Source: Deltaproteobacteria bacterium
Lineage (GTDB): Bacteria > Bdellovibrionota > JACOXK01 > 2-02-FULL-40-11
Length of the DNA: 51,843 nt
Assembly (NCBI GenBank): GCA_016198185.1
Contig: JACQJD010000010.1
Coordinates: 1 to 51,843, forward strand
Direction: 5' to 3'
The notes beneath the pieces were generated by a model that was not told where the DNA came from, did no database searches, and was given only the letters and a program-made list of their open reading frames with translations. Of the stretch, positions 43,372-51,116 are shown piece by piece. The position numbers and the translations under genes were made by a program. Position 1 is the first letter of the stretch. Each line of letters starts with the position of its first letter.

Positions 43372-45627
43372 ATGATCAAACATTTTTTTCGAATTTCGGT
43401 TTTGAACATTTCCCTCTTCATCACTTTTATTTTTTTAGTGCTTCTCGTGTTGGTTGAATATTTTCCAAAAGCGGTTCCCCTGCTTTCTTCCATCACTCAA
43501 AAAGCAATGGTCGATGCAAAACTTCGTCTTCGAGGTCCACGCCCGCTCATTCAGGACATTGTCCTGGTTACCATCGATGACAAAAGCATTGAGCGATTGG
43601 GTCGATGGCCGTGGAATCGCAAAATTTTAGCAGAGGGGCTTGAAATGTTAGCCAAAGCCAACCCTAAGCTGATCGCGTTTGACATGGTATTTTCTGAACC
43701 CGACCCCTCCAGTGCAAGCCCTGTTTTAAGAAATCTCGCCGCAGCCTATCCACGGCGCCACACCCAAGATCCATTTTATACATTGCTGAAAACAACGGCT
43801 GAGAGATCAAACACCGATCGTTTTTTCTCCAAAACGATTCAATCCACCAATAAAACCATTCCAATTCTGCTGGGATATTTCTTTTATTTTCCTCACCAAC
43901 AAATGGAGGGCCTTCAGCAAGATCCGAACTTTGTTTTTTCAAAGTTGAATCCCTCTCGCATTACCGCCAAAATTGGAACCATCCGACATCCACCAGAAGT
44001 CATCCCCACCGCACAGGGTGCAACCATTAGTCTCGAGGATTTTATGAAAGCAACTCCCCACCAAGGGTTCTTTGACATCGCCGCAGATGCCGATGGCACC
44101 ATCCGTAGTTCTCATCTCATTGGGCAATTTCAAAACACTCTTTTTCCATCATTGGGATTAAAAGTTGCCTCTCTCGTCCAAAACCAAGACATCGTCGTTA
44201 AATTTGATGAATACGGCATTGAACAGATTTTTCTTGGAACAAAAAAAATTCCTTCCACCATCAATGGAAAGTTTTGGATTAATTATGCGGGCCCAGCAAA
44301 CACATTCCAGCATATTGGTTTTCTAGATGTGGTTGATCACAAAGTGAAACCAGAGCAGCTCAAGAATAAAATTGTTCTCTGGGGCGTTACGGCAAAAGCG
44401 GTGGGAGATGTTCGTGTATCTCCCGTTGACGAGACCCATCCAGGTCTTGAAATCAATGCCACCATTGCAGAAAATATTTTACATCAAAACTATCTTTTGC
44501 GCCCAACGCAATTTATTGGCTACGAACTCGTCTGGATCTTCGTCATGGGGATTTTACTGGGACTTCTTTTTAGAAAATTAAAGGCACTGGCCTCGGCACT
44601 CCTGACGCTCTTCATCATTGCTGGGTGTTTGATCATAGATTATCAATTTCTATTTTTGAAAGGCTATCTGGCCAATTCTTTTTTACCGTCGCTTCATATT
44701 CTATTTACGTTTATGCTCACCACGGCCTATAAATATAAGATTGAAGAAAAGAAAAGCAGAGAAATTCGAGAAGCCTTTCAGCACTATGTCTCTCCAGCGG
44801 TCGTTCAAGAAATCCTAAAAAAACCAGACCAATTAAAACTAGGCGGTGAAAAAAGGAAATTAACCGTTTTGTTTTCAGATATTCGTGGTTTTACAACGTT
44901 GTCGGAAGCCACCGATCCGGAAAAGTTAACGCATCTGTTAAATGTGTATTTAACCGACATGACCAACATTGTTTTTGAAAGCCACGGCATGTTGGATAAA
45001 TACGTTGGAGATGAACTCATGGCGGTTTTTGGAGCCCCCCTTCCCACCCCAAGTCATGTTCAAAATGCATGTGATGCGGCCATTGCCATGATTCAAAAAC
45101 TTTCCGATGTTCGAAAGTTGTGGGAACAAGAGGGCGTTCGAAAGCTGGACATTGGCATTGGAGTCCATACGGGAGACATGATCGTTGGAAACATGGGCTC
45201 CAACAAAATTTTTAATTATACGGTGATTGGAGATTCTGTTAATTTGGGCGCCCGCCTCGAAGGCACCAATAAAGAATACGGAACCCATATTATTATCAGT
45301 GAAGATGTCTATGCCCAACTCGGCGGAAGTCTTCTGTGTAGAGAGCTCGATTTTATTCGTGTCCGCGGAAAACAAAAACCGGTTCGTATTTATGAACTCT
45401 TGGCTTTTGCCCCCGCCCACATTCAAGATCTCTTAAATCGCTTTCAAGAAGGGCTCCAACTGTATCGACAACAATCCTGGATGGAAAGCAGCCGTATTTT
45501 TCAAGCACTGATCCACACGTACCCCCATGATGGACCTTCTCGAACGTTTTACGAACGCTCTCAAATTTTTCAAAAGACACCCCCAAATCAAGATTGGGAC
45601 GGTGTTTTCGTGATGAAGACAAAATAA
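43372..45627 (+). CDS. CHASE2-domain adenylate cyclase (class III)
   Basis: 751 residues. Membrane helix at about 13-32, extracytoplasmic CHASE2 sensor (about 45-385, with VLVTIDDKSIERLGRWPWNR and INYAGPANTF), three membrane helices (390-460), then a class III cyclase domain (about 490-680). Metal-binding aspartates are in LFSDIRGFT and VGDELMAVFG; Lys before VGDELM and Asp in TVIGDSVNLGARLE favour ATP over GTP. A short C-terminal tail (680-751) may be a TPR-like helix pair. CHASE2 domains sense unknown external signals. Directly follows the phosphodiesterase; no own ribosome binding site visible. Confidence 0.93.
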   Translation: MIKHFFRISVLNISLFITFIFLVLLVLVEYFPKAVPLLSSITQKAMVDAKLRLRGPRPLIQDIVLVTIDDKSIERLGRWPWNRKILAEGLEMLAKANPKLIAFDMVFSEPDPSSASPVLRNLAAAYPRRHTQDPFYTLLKTTAERSNTDRFFSKTIQSTNKTIPILLGYFFYFPHQQMEGLQQDPNFVFSKLNPSRITAKIGTIRHPPEVIPTAQGATISLEDFMKATPHQGFFDIAADADGTIRSSHLIGQFQNTLFPSLGLKVASLVQNQDIVVKFDEYGIEQIFLGTKKIPSTINGKFWINYAGPANTFQHIGFLDVVDHKVKPEQLKNKIVLWGVTAKAVGDVRVSPVDETHPGLEINATIAENILHQNYLLRPTQFIGYELVWIFVMGILLGLLFRKLKALASALLTLFIIAGCLIIDYQFLFLKGYLANSFLPSLHILFTFMLTTAYKYKIEEKKSREIREAFQHYVSPAVVQEILKKPDQLKLGGEKRKLTVLFSDIRGFTTLSEATDPEKLTHLLNVYLTDMTNIVFESHGMLDKYVGDELMAVFGAPLPTPSHVQNACDAAIAMIQKLSDVRKLWEQEGVRKLDIGIGVHTGDMIVGNMGSNKIFNYTVIGDSVNLGARLEGTNKEYGTHIIISEDVYAQLGGSLLCRELDFIRVRGKQKPVRIYELLAFAPAHIQDLLNRFQEGLQLYRQQSWMESSRIFQALIHTYPHDGPSRTFYERSQIFQKTPPNQDWDGVFVMKTK

Positions 45628-45628
45628 A

Positions 45629-45673
45629 GAGGGGTTTGACGCTCTCTCGGGACCATGGTATTCAAAGCCCCTC
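45629..45673. repeat. imperfect inverted repeat ending at a start codon
   Basis: GAGGGGTTTGA (45629-45639) pairs with TCAAAGCCCCTC (45662-45673) with one bulged G and a 22-base loop. It begins one base after the cyclase stop codon and ends directly before the ATG at 45674, overlapping a TTGACG/TATTCA promoter-like pair. Without a T tract it may be an operator or an mRNA structure gating the start. Confidence 0.6.
45636..45664 (+). promoter_or_regulatory. candidate promoter for the 506-residue exported protein
   Basis: TTGACG (45636-45641), 17-base spacer, TATTCA (45659-45664), then 9 bases to the ATG. The -10 match is weak (3 of 6). Confidence 0.3.
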
Positions 45674-47194
45674 ATGAAATTACAGTTTATACGCTTTCTC
45701 ATGTTCACCATCGTCGGCCATTTATCTTTTGTGGGGGTATGTGAGACCTCCACTGAAACTTCTCACCTCGCCCAAGAAATTTCTGAACTGGAAGACTGGG
45801 CACTGACCTATAAACCCAATCTATTCGGTCGAGAACCGAGAATAAAAGATTTTAAATCCAACGCACTGGCTTTTTTATTTCTCTCGGCCATCAAAGAACA
45901 ATATGAAGTGCTCCCATTTGAAATTGAAGGAACGACCCAAACACAGACCGAACTTATGAAATTTCACCGCGCCTATCATCTTTTTGAAAATGACATTTCG
46001 GAAGTTTTTTCAATCAAAGCCTGGGTGCGTTTGTATTATTCTTTATTTCCAGCGCTCGATGATGTCATTCCCATAGAGGAAATTGGAACGTATCGAAATC
46101 TTCAAGAACTGCGGTACTCGCTTTTTCGAGAAATGTCTCAAACTTTTTCAGCCGACGATCATTCTCGCAAAGGAGAATTGGTTCGCAAAATTCAAGACGA
46201 GCTCTTGCGACTCAATTTGCCATCCGTTCAACAGGACGCCCGATGGCAATATCTCCATGCGCTTTTTATCGACGAAAAAAATGAAGGAGACCCTGAATTA
46301 AACGATTTACAATTTCAGTTGTACCAAAAAGTATTAGAAAAAATTGATTTTAAACCTTGTCCCTATCCAGATGCCATTCGGTTTTTTAAGCAATTGCGGT
46401 CTTATTTTGAAACGGATTTAAATTCGAACTATTTTTTTTGGACAAAGTATTTGCCTTCGCCAGAGGGTGGCACTTTAAGATTTTATCTCACACCCAAAGA
46501 ACTTTTCCACCAAGAGGTTTTTGAAATCATGTTGCCGAGATATATTGCCTACGCCTGGCAGGGCATCAAAAATAGCTCATCCCATCCAAAAAGTGACACA
46601 GCGTTTGCACTCAAATCTATTTGCCACTTTTATTCAAGACATGTGGGGGCTTTATCGGAGCGTGCCTATCGAAGAATTTTTCGAGCGTTTAAGCTCATTC
46701 ATCAAGATGCTCTGGATCGCCACCTGACCACTACCGACTGGAACATTTGGACAGAAACGCAAGACGAAATTCAAACAGGCATTGCCTTTAGCCCAGAAAA
46801 TATCATTACTGGAAAAGTCGAGATTGAGCTGGAAAATGGTCTTGTCATCACAAATGAAAATTTATTTGCTGCGCACGGTCTTTCGAATGCAGATGTCGGA
46901 ATTGTTTCACTCCTCTATAAAGGACACGGTGTAAAAGTGAGTGTTGAAAATGATGTGGAAGCACGCTCCCTTTCTTCGTTTGAAACAGGCGATGATTTTC
47001 TTTCTTCCATTGCACCTTTTTTAACGTGGTACAGCCACTCACAATACCATTATGGCGTTTTGAGCGATATTGTTGGATTGAAGACTGACGAATACCAACC
47101 TTTTGGTTGGCGACTCAAAGACGGATCGGGTGCCTTTTATATTCGAGAATTTGATAAAACCGTTACCATTTCCGCACTGTCCATAGGCCACTAA
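45674..47194 (+). CDS. exported protein of unknown function
   Basis: 506 residues. Hydrophobic N-terminus FIRFLMFTIVGHLSFVGVCE looks like a Sec signal peptide. The body is rich in helices and aromatic residues (WVRLYYSLFPALDD, HQEVFEIMLPRYIAYAWQGI) with a more beta-like end (ENIITGKVEIELENGLVITNENL). I recognise no family. Start is ATG 45674, 46 bases after the adenylate cyclase and without a Shine-Dalgarno; a leaderless promoter or an mRNA hairpin is possible. Converges with the Hsp70-like gene. Confidence 0.7.
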   Translation: MKLQFIRFLMFTIVGHLSFVGVCETSTETSHLAQEISELEDWALTYKPNLFGREPRIKDFKSNALAFLFLSAIKEQYEVLPFEIEGTTQTQTELMKFHRAYHLFENDISEVFSIKAWVRLYYSLFPALDDVIPIEEIGTYRNLQELRYSLFREMSQTFSADDHSRKGELVRKIQDELLRLNLPSVQQDARWQYLHALFIDEKNEGDPELNDLQFQLYQKVLEKIDFKPCPYPDAIRFFKQLRSYFETDLNSNYFFWTKYLPSPEGGTLRFYLTPKELFHQEVFEIMLPRYIAYAWQGIKNSSSHPKSDTAFALKSICHFYSRHVGALSERAYRRIFRAFKLIHQDALDRHLTTTDWNIWTETQDEIQTGIAFSPENIITGKVEIELENGLVITNENLFAAHGLSNADVGIVSLLYKGHGVKVSVENDVEARSLSSFETGDDFLSSIAPFLTWYSHSQYHYGVLSDIVGLKTDEYQPFGWRLKDGSGAFYIREFDKTVTISALSIGH

Positions 47195-47208
47195 AGGCCA
47201 TCGCAATT

Positions 47209-47331
47209 GAGACAGTCCAAAAAATGCCGTCATCCTGACCCTGAGCGAAGCGAAGGGGAAGGATCTCACCATCGGAGACAATGAGATCTTTCAGCCTTTG
47301 GGCTTCACCATAACTGTTTTCGGACAGTCTC
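47209..47331. repeat. dispersed palindromic repeat, copy B
   Basis: 123-base relative of copy A (26497-26621) with imperfect 15-base inverted ends and the shared CCTGACCCTGAGCGAAGCGA core followed by GGGGAAGGATCTCACC. It sits between two convergent genes, where it could also act as a bidirectional terminator. Confidence 0.85.
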
Positions 47332-47354
47332 ACGCATTGGGGAGAAATTTTCTA

Positions 47355-49094
47355 TTACCCGTCATGTATTGGGGCTCTTTCTACACCGTAAAAATAAGAC
47401 AAGATTTGACCCAAATGATCCATCGAATGAGAAAGAGCTTCGAAAGAAGTTTCTTGTGTGGGGTGCTTCAAAAGGTCAACACACGTTGCTATTTTTTGCT
47501 TCATTTTGATACTGAGCCGATTGGAAAAATGATTTAAAAATTTTTCGCTCAGATCAATCAGCTCTTGAACATGCTGCGCTCTTTGTTGCCAATCCTGCAA
47601 AGAAGATATTGGAATCGACTTATTTTTTTCGAGGACCAGCGCAACTTTTCGATAAGAAATAGATCTTACATTTTCCAGTTTTACAGAATGCACCGTTTGC
47701 GTTTTATGATCTTGGATGGTAACGGCAATCAGGCCATTTTCATCTACTTCCACTGAAATTAAGATCTGAGCTGGAAATGTTAAGGTGGGTAGAATGCTTT
47801 TTAAATTGATGCGCGCCATCAAATAATCTTCCTTCATAATCTCATACACCCCTTGATGAAGTTGAATATCGATCACTTCTAAAGGATCTTTGATCATCAA
47901 AGATTGACTCTGACGAATGGGAATGGGGGTGTTTTTTCGAATCAACGTAAAAGAAGGATTTTGATTGATTTTCATTCGAAGCGAAAGCGGTATGACTTCT
48001 TTTAGGGCGTTGCAGGATTGAGATCCTTCCAGGTGTGCGGCTCTCCAGGCTGCGCCATAAACCACAATTCTTTCGGGGTCAATCCCAGTATACAGAGGGC
48101 GTCCCAATAAACGCTCGAGATGAGATCGAATATGAGGATTGAATGTTGTCCCCCCTACCAAAAGGATGGCATCTAATTCCTGGGCACCGAGTCGCGCCAT
48201 GGAAAGTGCTCTTTTAATGGGAAACGATAGACGCTCTACCAGCGGTTGCGTCAACATCCCATATTCGGCTTGTGTCATCGTGTAGGAATAATTTTTTAAA
48301 CAAAATCCTCTTTCCCCTGAAAGAATCGGCGTCGAAAGAACGGCTTTCTCTTGTGAAGAAAGCGCTTCTTTTAATTTTTCACAATGCTTCCAAAGCTTAT
48401 CTTTCACAAAAGGTGGGAAAAGAGCTCTGAGGCCAAACTCTGTTGTAATTCTTTGCTCAAAAAATCGATATAAGGCACGATCCCATTCTACGCCTCCCAA
48501 ATGACTATCACCGCTGCTGCTACGCACTTTACAGAACTCTTGATCCATCTCTAAAATTGCAATATCAAATGTCCCCCCGCCGAGGTCACACACCATGATC
48601 TTTTGAGCTTGGGGCGTTTGGTCTAAATGATAGGCCAAAGCAGCAGCCGTAGGCTCGTTCAATAATTGAAGCACTTGAAACCCAGCAGCCTCGGCTGCTT
48701 GTTGAATGCCTTGCCTCTGAAAATGATTGAAATACGTCGGCACTGTCACCACAGCTTGTGTTAAGACTTCTCCCAAAAAAGATTCCGCGCGTGTTTTAAT
48801 TTCTTTAAAGATATAGGTGGATAGCTCTTCTGCAGAAAAAGTTCTTCCATTTAAGGTAAACTGAATATTTTGGCCCACGTATCTTTTGACATGTAAAACC
48901 CCACTTTTTGGATAAAGAAAATAGTGATCTTGGGCTTTTTGTCCCACCAAGATGGTTTTGGACGGCGTATAGAGCACCATCGAAGGAAGCAGCCCGTGTT
49001 CACTTTGAACAGGAATTAAAATGGGTTTCCCATCTTTAATCACAGAAATGCGCGTGAACGTCGTTCCGAAGTCAATGCCGACAATCCTCTTCAT
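47355..49094 (-). CDS. Hsp70-family chaperone (DnaK-like, not the main DnaK)
   Basis: 579 residues from ATG 49094 (GGAG 5 bases upstream). The actin-like ATPase begins IVGIDFGTTFTRISVI; the LNEPTAAALAYHL connect motif, phosphate loop VCDLGGGTFDIAIL and adenosine motif ILLVGGTTFNPHIRSHLE are intact. A beta substrate-binding domain follows (about 375-500), then a short helical lid. It is shorter than DnaK and lacks the EEVD-like acidic tail, so HscC-like specialised Hsp70 is the best class. No dnaJ or grpE nearby; it follows a diguanylate cyclase by 18 bases. Confidence 0.9.
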   Translation of the reverse strand: MKRIVGIDFGTTFTRISVIKDGKPILIPVQSEHGLLPSMVLYTPSKTILVGQKAQDHYFLYPKSGVLHVKRYVGQNIQFTLNGRTFSAEELSTYIFKEIKTRAESFLGEVLTQAVVTVPTYFNHFQRQGIQQAAEAAGFQVLQLLNEPTAAALAYHLDQTPQAQKIMVCDLGGGTFDIAILEMDQEFCKVRSSSGDSHLGGVEWDRALYRFFEQRITTEFGLRALFPPFVKDKLWKHCEKLKEALSSQEKAVLSTPILSGERGFCLKNYSYTMTQAEYGMLTQPLVERLSFPIKRALSMARLGAQELDAILLVGGTTFNPHIRSHLERLLGRPLYTGIDPERIVVYGAAWRAAHLEGSQSCNALKEVIPLSLRMKINQNPSFTLIRKNTPIPIRQSQSLMIKDPLEVIDIQLHQGVYEIMKEDYLMARINLKSILPTLTFPAQILISVEVDENGLIAVTIQDHKTQTVHSVKLENVRSISYRKVALVLEKNKSIPISSLQDWQQRAQHVQELIDLSEKFLNHFSNRLSIKMKQKIATCVDLLKHPTQETSFEALSHSMDHLGQILSYFYGVERAPIHDG

Positions 49095-49112
49095 ACGCAC
49101 TCCTTCATGATA

Positions 49113-50153
49113 CTATGCAGCCTTTTGAAGAGCTTTAATTTGGCGAGAATAAATGGTTACTTGATTACGCCCATGCTCTTTTGAATGATATAGAGCAAGA
49201 TCTGCATCTTTCAAAAATTTTTTCCACTCTGCTTCTGGAAATTGGCTAAAACTGGCAATCCCCAAACTGATCGTTACGGGGATAGGGGTGCCTTCGTATA
49301 TAAATGCTTTATCTGCAATGACTTGTCGGACACGTTCGGCGGATTGCAAGGCTTTATCCAGCGAGGTCTCCGGCATGCAAATTAAAAATTCTTCTCCACC
49401 CATTCTAGACAACACATCTGCCCCTCGAATATTGGCTTTCACCAGTTGAGATAATTCTCGTAGCACATAATCTCCCGCTTGGTGGCCATAGGTATCGTTG
49501 ATTTTTTTGAAATGATCGATGTCAAACATCACCACCGCTAAATCTGTATGATACCGTTGAACACGCGCATATTCGGTTTCAAGCCATGCTTCTGCATATC
49601 GTCGCATGAAGGCCTTGGTGAGTGCATCATAAAAAGCCATATTGTAGAGTTTGGCATTATCAATGGCCACCGCCACTTGATTGGAAAAGGCCACAAACAA
49701 ATTTAAATCATCCTCATCAAATTTTTGATCGTTGTGTTTATTCAGCGCTTGCAACACCCCTATGGTTTTACCGCGATTTTTAAGCGGTACACACATCATG
49801 GATTTTGTTTTAAATTTTGAGAACTTATCTACTGTTTTTAAAAAAAATTTCGATTGGCTCACATCGTTGACAATGAGCGGTTTTCCAGTTTGGCAAACTT
49901 GACCGGCAATCCCCTGATCTGCTTTAATCCGAATTTCTTTGACCTTTTCACTCCCCCCTTCAATGGTCGAAAAATAAAGTTCGTTGGTCGTAGGATCTAG
50001 CAGCATGAGAGAGCTGGCCTCGGCATCCATCACTTCTTTAATGGATTTCATAATCAGACCGAGAAGCTGATCCAAATCTTGAACAGAGTTAATCAAAGCA
50101 AGCGTATCCATGGTTTGGTACAGTTTTTTAATTAAAATTTGAGAATCTTTCAT
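49113..50153 (-). CDS. GAF-GGDEF diguanylate cyclase
   Basis: 346 residues from ATG 50153 (GGAG 6 bases upstream). A GAF sensor covers about residues 22-170 (DAEASSLMLLD, GIAGQVCQTGKPLIVNDV, KSMMCVPL). The cyclase domain (about 180-340) has the active-site GGEEF in SRMGGEEFLI and an inhibitory RxxD site (RGAD) five residues before it, so product inhibition by c-di-GMP is expected. No membrane helix: a cytoplasmic sensor. Cotranscribed with the Hsp70-like gene. Confidence 0.94.
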   Translation of the reverse strand: MKDSQILIKKLYQTMDTLALINSVQDLDQLLGLIMKSIKEVMDAEASSLMLLDPTTNELYFSTIEGGSEKVKEIRIKADQGIAGQVCQTGKPLIVNDVSQSKFFLKTVDKFSKFKTKSMMCVPLKNRGKTIGVLQALNKHNDQKFDEDDLNLFVAFSNQVAVAIDNAKLYNMAFYDALTKAFMRRYAEAWLETEYARVQRYHTDLAVVMFDIDHFKKINDTYGHQAGDYVLRELSQLVKANIRGADVLSRMGGEEFLICMPETSLDKALQSAERVRQVIADKAFIYEGTPIPVTISLGIASFSQFPEAEWKKFLKDADLALYHSKEHGRNQVTIYSRQIKALQKAA

Positions 50154-50182
50154 GGCATGCTCCTTTTCTGGATTTACTCTCT

Positions 50183-50210
50183 CTATCGACAAAAAAAGGG
50201 AGTTCCTTTA
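50183..50210 (-). promoter_or_regulatory. possible sigma-28-like promoter for the GGDEF gene
   Basis: Minus-strand TAAA (50210-50207), 16-base spacer, GTCGATAG (50190-50183), compared with the FliA consensus TAAA-N15-GCCGATAA. One base off in spacing and two mismatches, so only suggestive. Confidence 0.25.
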
Positions 50211-50262
50211 ACAAAAAATTAAAATTTTGCGGTTTAAACAAACTCTATGTTAAAAGGATAAG

Positions 50263-50619
50263 ATGTTTAAAAAAGGGCTTATTCTGATCATAGGATCTAT
50301 CTGTTTTGGGTTAAGTTTCTCTGTCTGTGCTGCTGCCTATACCCTTGAGCTCGACATTCGATATCAAAAAGAACGCTTGAATCAGTCATTGACTCTGAAC
50401 GATCAAGAAAAAAAAGAAGTATCTGCAGGGCCTTTTAAGTTCCTATTTAAGGTTCAAAAAGAATCCACGTTAAAAGCAGCCGTCGCGATTGATGTTTTTA
50501 AAGGTAAAGAACGCTTGGCTTCTCACGAGCTTTCCGCACATTACAACAAATCCGAATTGGTCCACACCAAAAGTGGGACCGATCACATCGTTTTATTTTT
50601 TGTTCTCTTAAAGAAATAA
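50263..50619 (+). CDS. small exported protein of unknown function
   Basis: 118 residues. Signal peptide KKGLILIIGSICFGLSFSVCAAA with likely cleavage after CAAA, leaving about 93 residues of probable beta structure (YTLELDIRYQKERL, GPFKFLFKVQ, KAAVAIDVFKG, HIVLFFVLLKK). AAGGA sits 5 bases before the ATG, a normal ribosome binding site. Divergent from the GGDEF gene. No family recognised. Confidence 0.7.
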   Translation: MFKKGLILIIGSICFGLSFSVCAAAYTLELDIRYQKERLNQSLTLNDQEKKEVSAGPFKFLFKVQKESTLKAAVAIDVFKGKERLASHELSAHYNKSELVHTKSGTDHIVLFFVLLKK

Positions 50620-50639
50620 ATGAAAATTATTTCCCAAAT

Positions 50640-50694
50640 GGGTGTTGATCGCGCAGCTTTGGACGCTGCAAGCTACCCCAGCACTGCAACACCC
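50640..50694 (+). terminator. stem-loop downstream of the small exported protein gene
   Basis: GGGTGTTG (50640-50647) pairs with CAACACCC (50687-50694); inside, GCAGC (50653-50657) pairs with GCTGC (50665-50669). A terminator role is possible but only a weak T/C-rich tail follows. A structured small RNA is the alternative. Confidence 0.4.
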
Positions 50695-50837
50695 TTCTTC
50701 CACTATTTCAAAATCCCGATTTGCATTATTTTCCATTCGTCTTTAAAATGCTCCATCTCTTTCACTGCGAATTGAACATCCTATCTTTCACCATCAAATA
50801 TTTCTTCAGCTTAAAGTTAAGATGAAAGAGACTGTCA

Positions 50838-50871
50838 TCCCAGACGCGAACGCGAGTCGAGCGATCTGGGA
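50838..50871. repeat. palindromic repeat remnant
   Basis: TCCCAGA (50838-50844) and TCTGGGA (50865-50871) enclose a GC-rich GCGAACGCGAGTCGAGCGA core that differs in base use from its surroundings. The GTCATCCCAGA...TCTGGGATCC pattern is typical of dispersed bacterial palindromic repeats. Only one copy is in the window. Confidence 0.5.
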
Positions 50872-50959
50872 TCCAGGTATTTAAAGTCAGGATATGAGAG
50901 ACGATCATCATTTTCAGGTGAATAACCACCTAAAAACATAATCAAGCGCAGAGTTTGTG

Positions 50960-50992
50960 GACAATTTTTGTACTTGATTGCCAAAAATTGTC
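50960..50992. promoter_or_regulatory. 11-bp perfect inverted repeat, likely activator (UAS) site
   Basis: GACAATTTTTG (50960-50970), 11-base spacer, CAAAAATTGTC (50982-50992). Its centre lies about 118 bases before the predicted sigma-54 transcription start, the usual distance for an enhancer-binding protein site. The binding protein is unknown. Confidence 0.55.
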
Positions 50993-51067
50993 AGGGTGGG
51001 CCGGCTTATGGCTAAGCGTGAAGATTCATAACCCATTGAAATCTCAACATTTATTTTTTGTTTAAAT

Positions 51068-51083
51068 TGGTACAGGATTTGCA
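51068..51083 (+). promoter_or_regulatory. sigma-54 (RpoN) promoter
   Basis: TGGTACAGGATTTGCA fits the -24/-12 consensus TGGYACRNNNNTTGCW at every defined position, with 10 bases between the key GG (51069-51070) and GC (51081-51082). Transcription should start near 51094, about 23 bases before the ATG of the repeat protein. Confidence 0.8.
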
Positions 51084-51116
51084 TTATTAAGGAGGCGTGA
51101 GAGGCGTGTCCAAAAA

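Larger units (their letters stand above)
50620..51116. other. 497-base intergenic region with regulatory structure
   Basis: No gene seen. It holds, in order, a branched stem-loop just after the small exported protein gene (50640-50694), a degenerate palindromic repeat (50838-50871), an 11-bp inverted repeat (50960-50992) and a sigma-54 promoter (51068-51083). The stretch 50700-50830 shows nothing I can name. Confidence 0.6.

Noticed and set aside
49113-50153. GGDEF domain as degenerate because it reads GGEEF
   Set aside because: GGEEF is a normal active variant, and the RxxD inhibitory site is intact.
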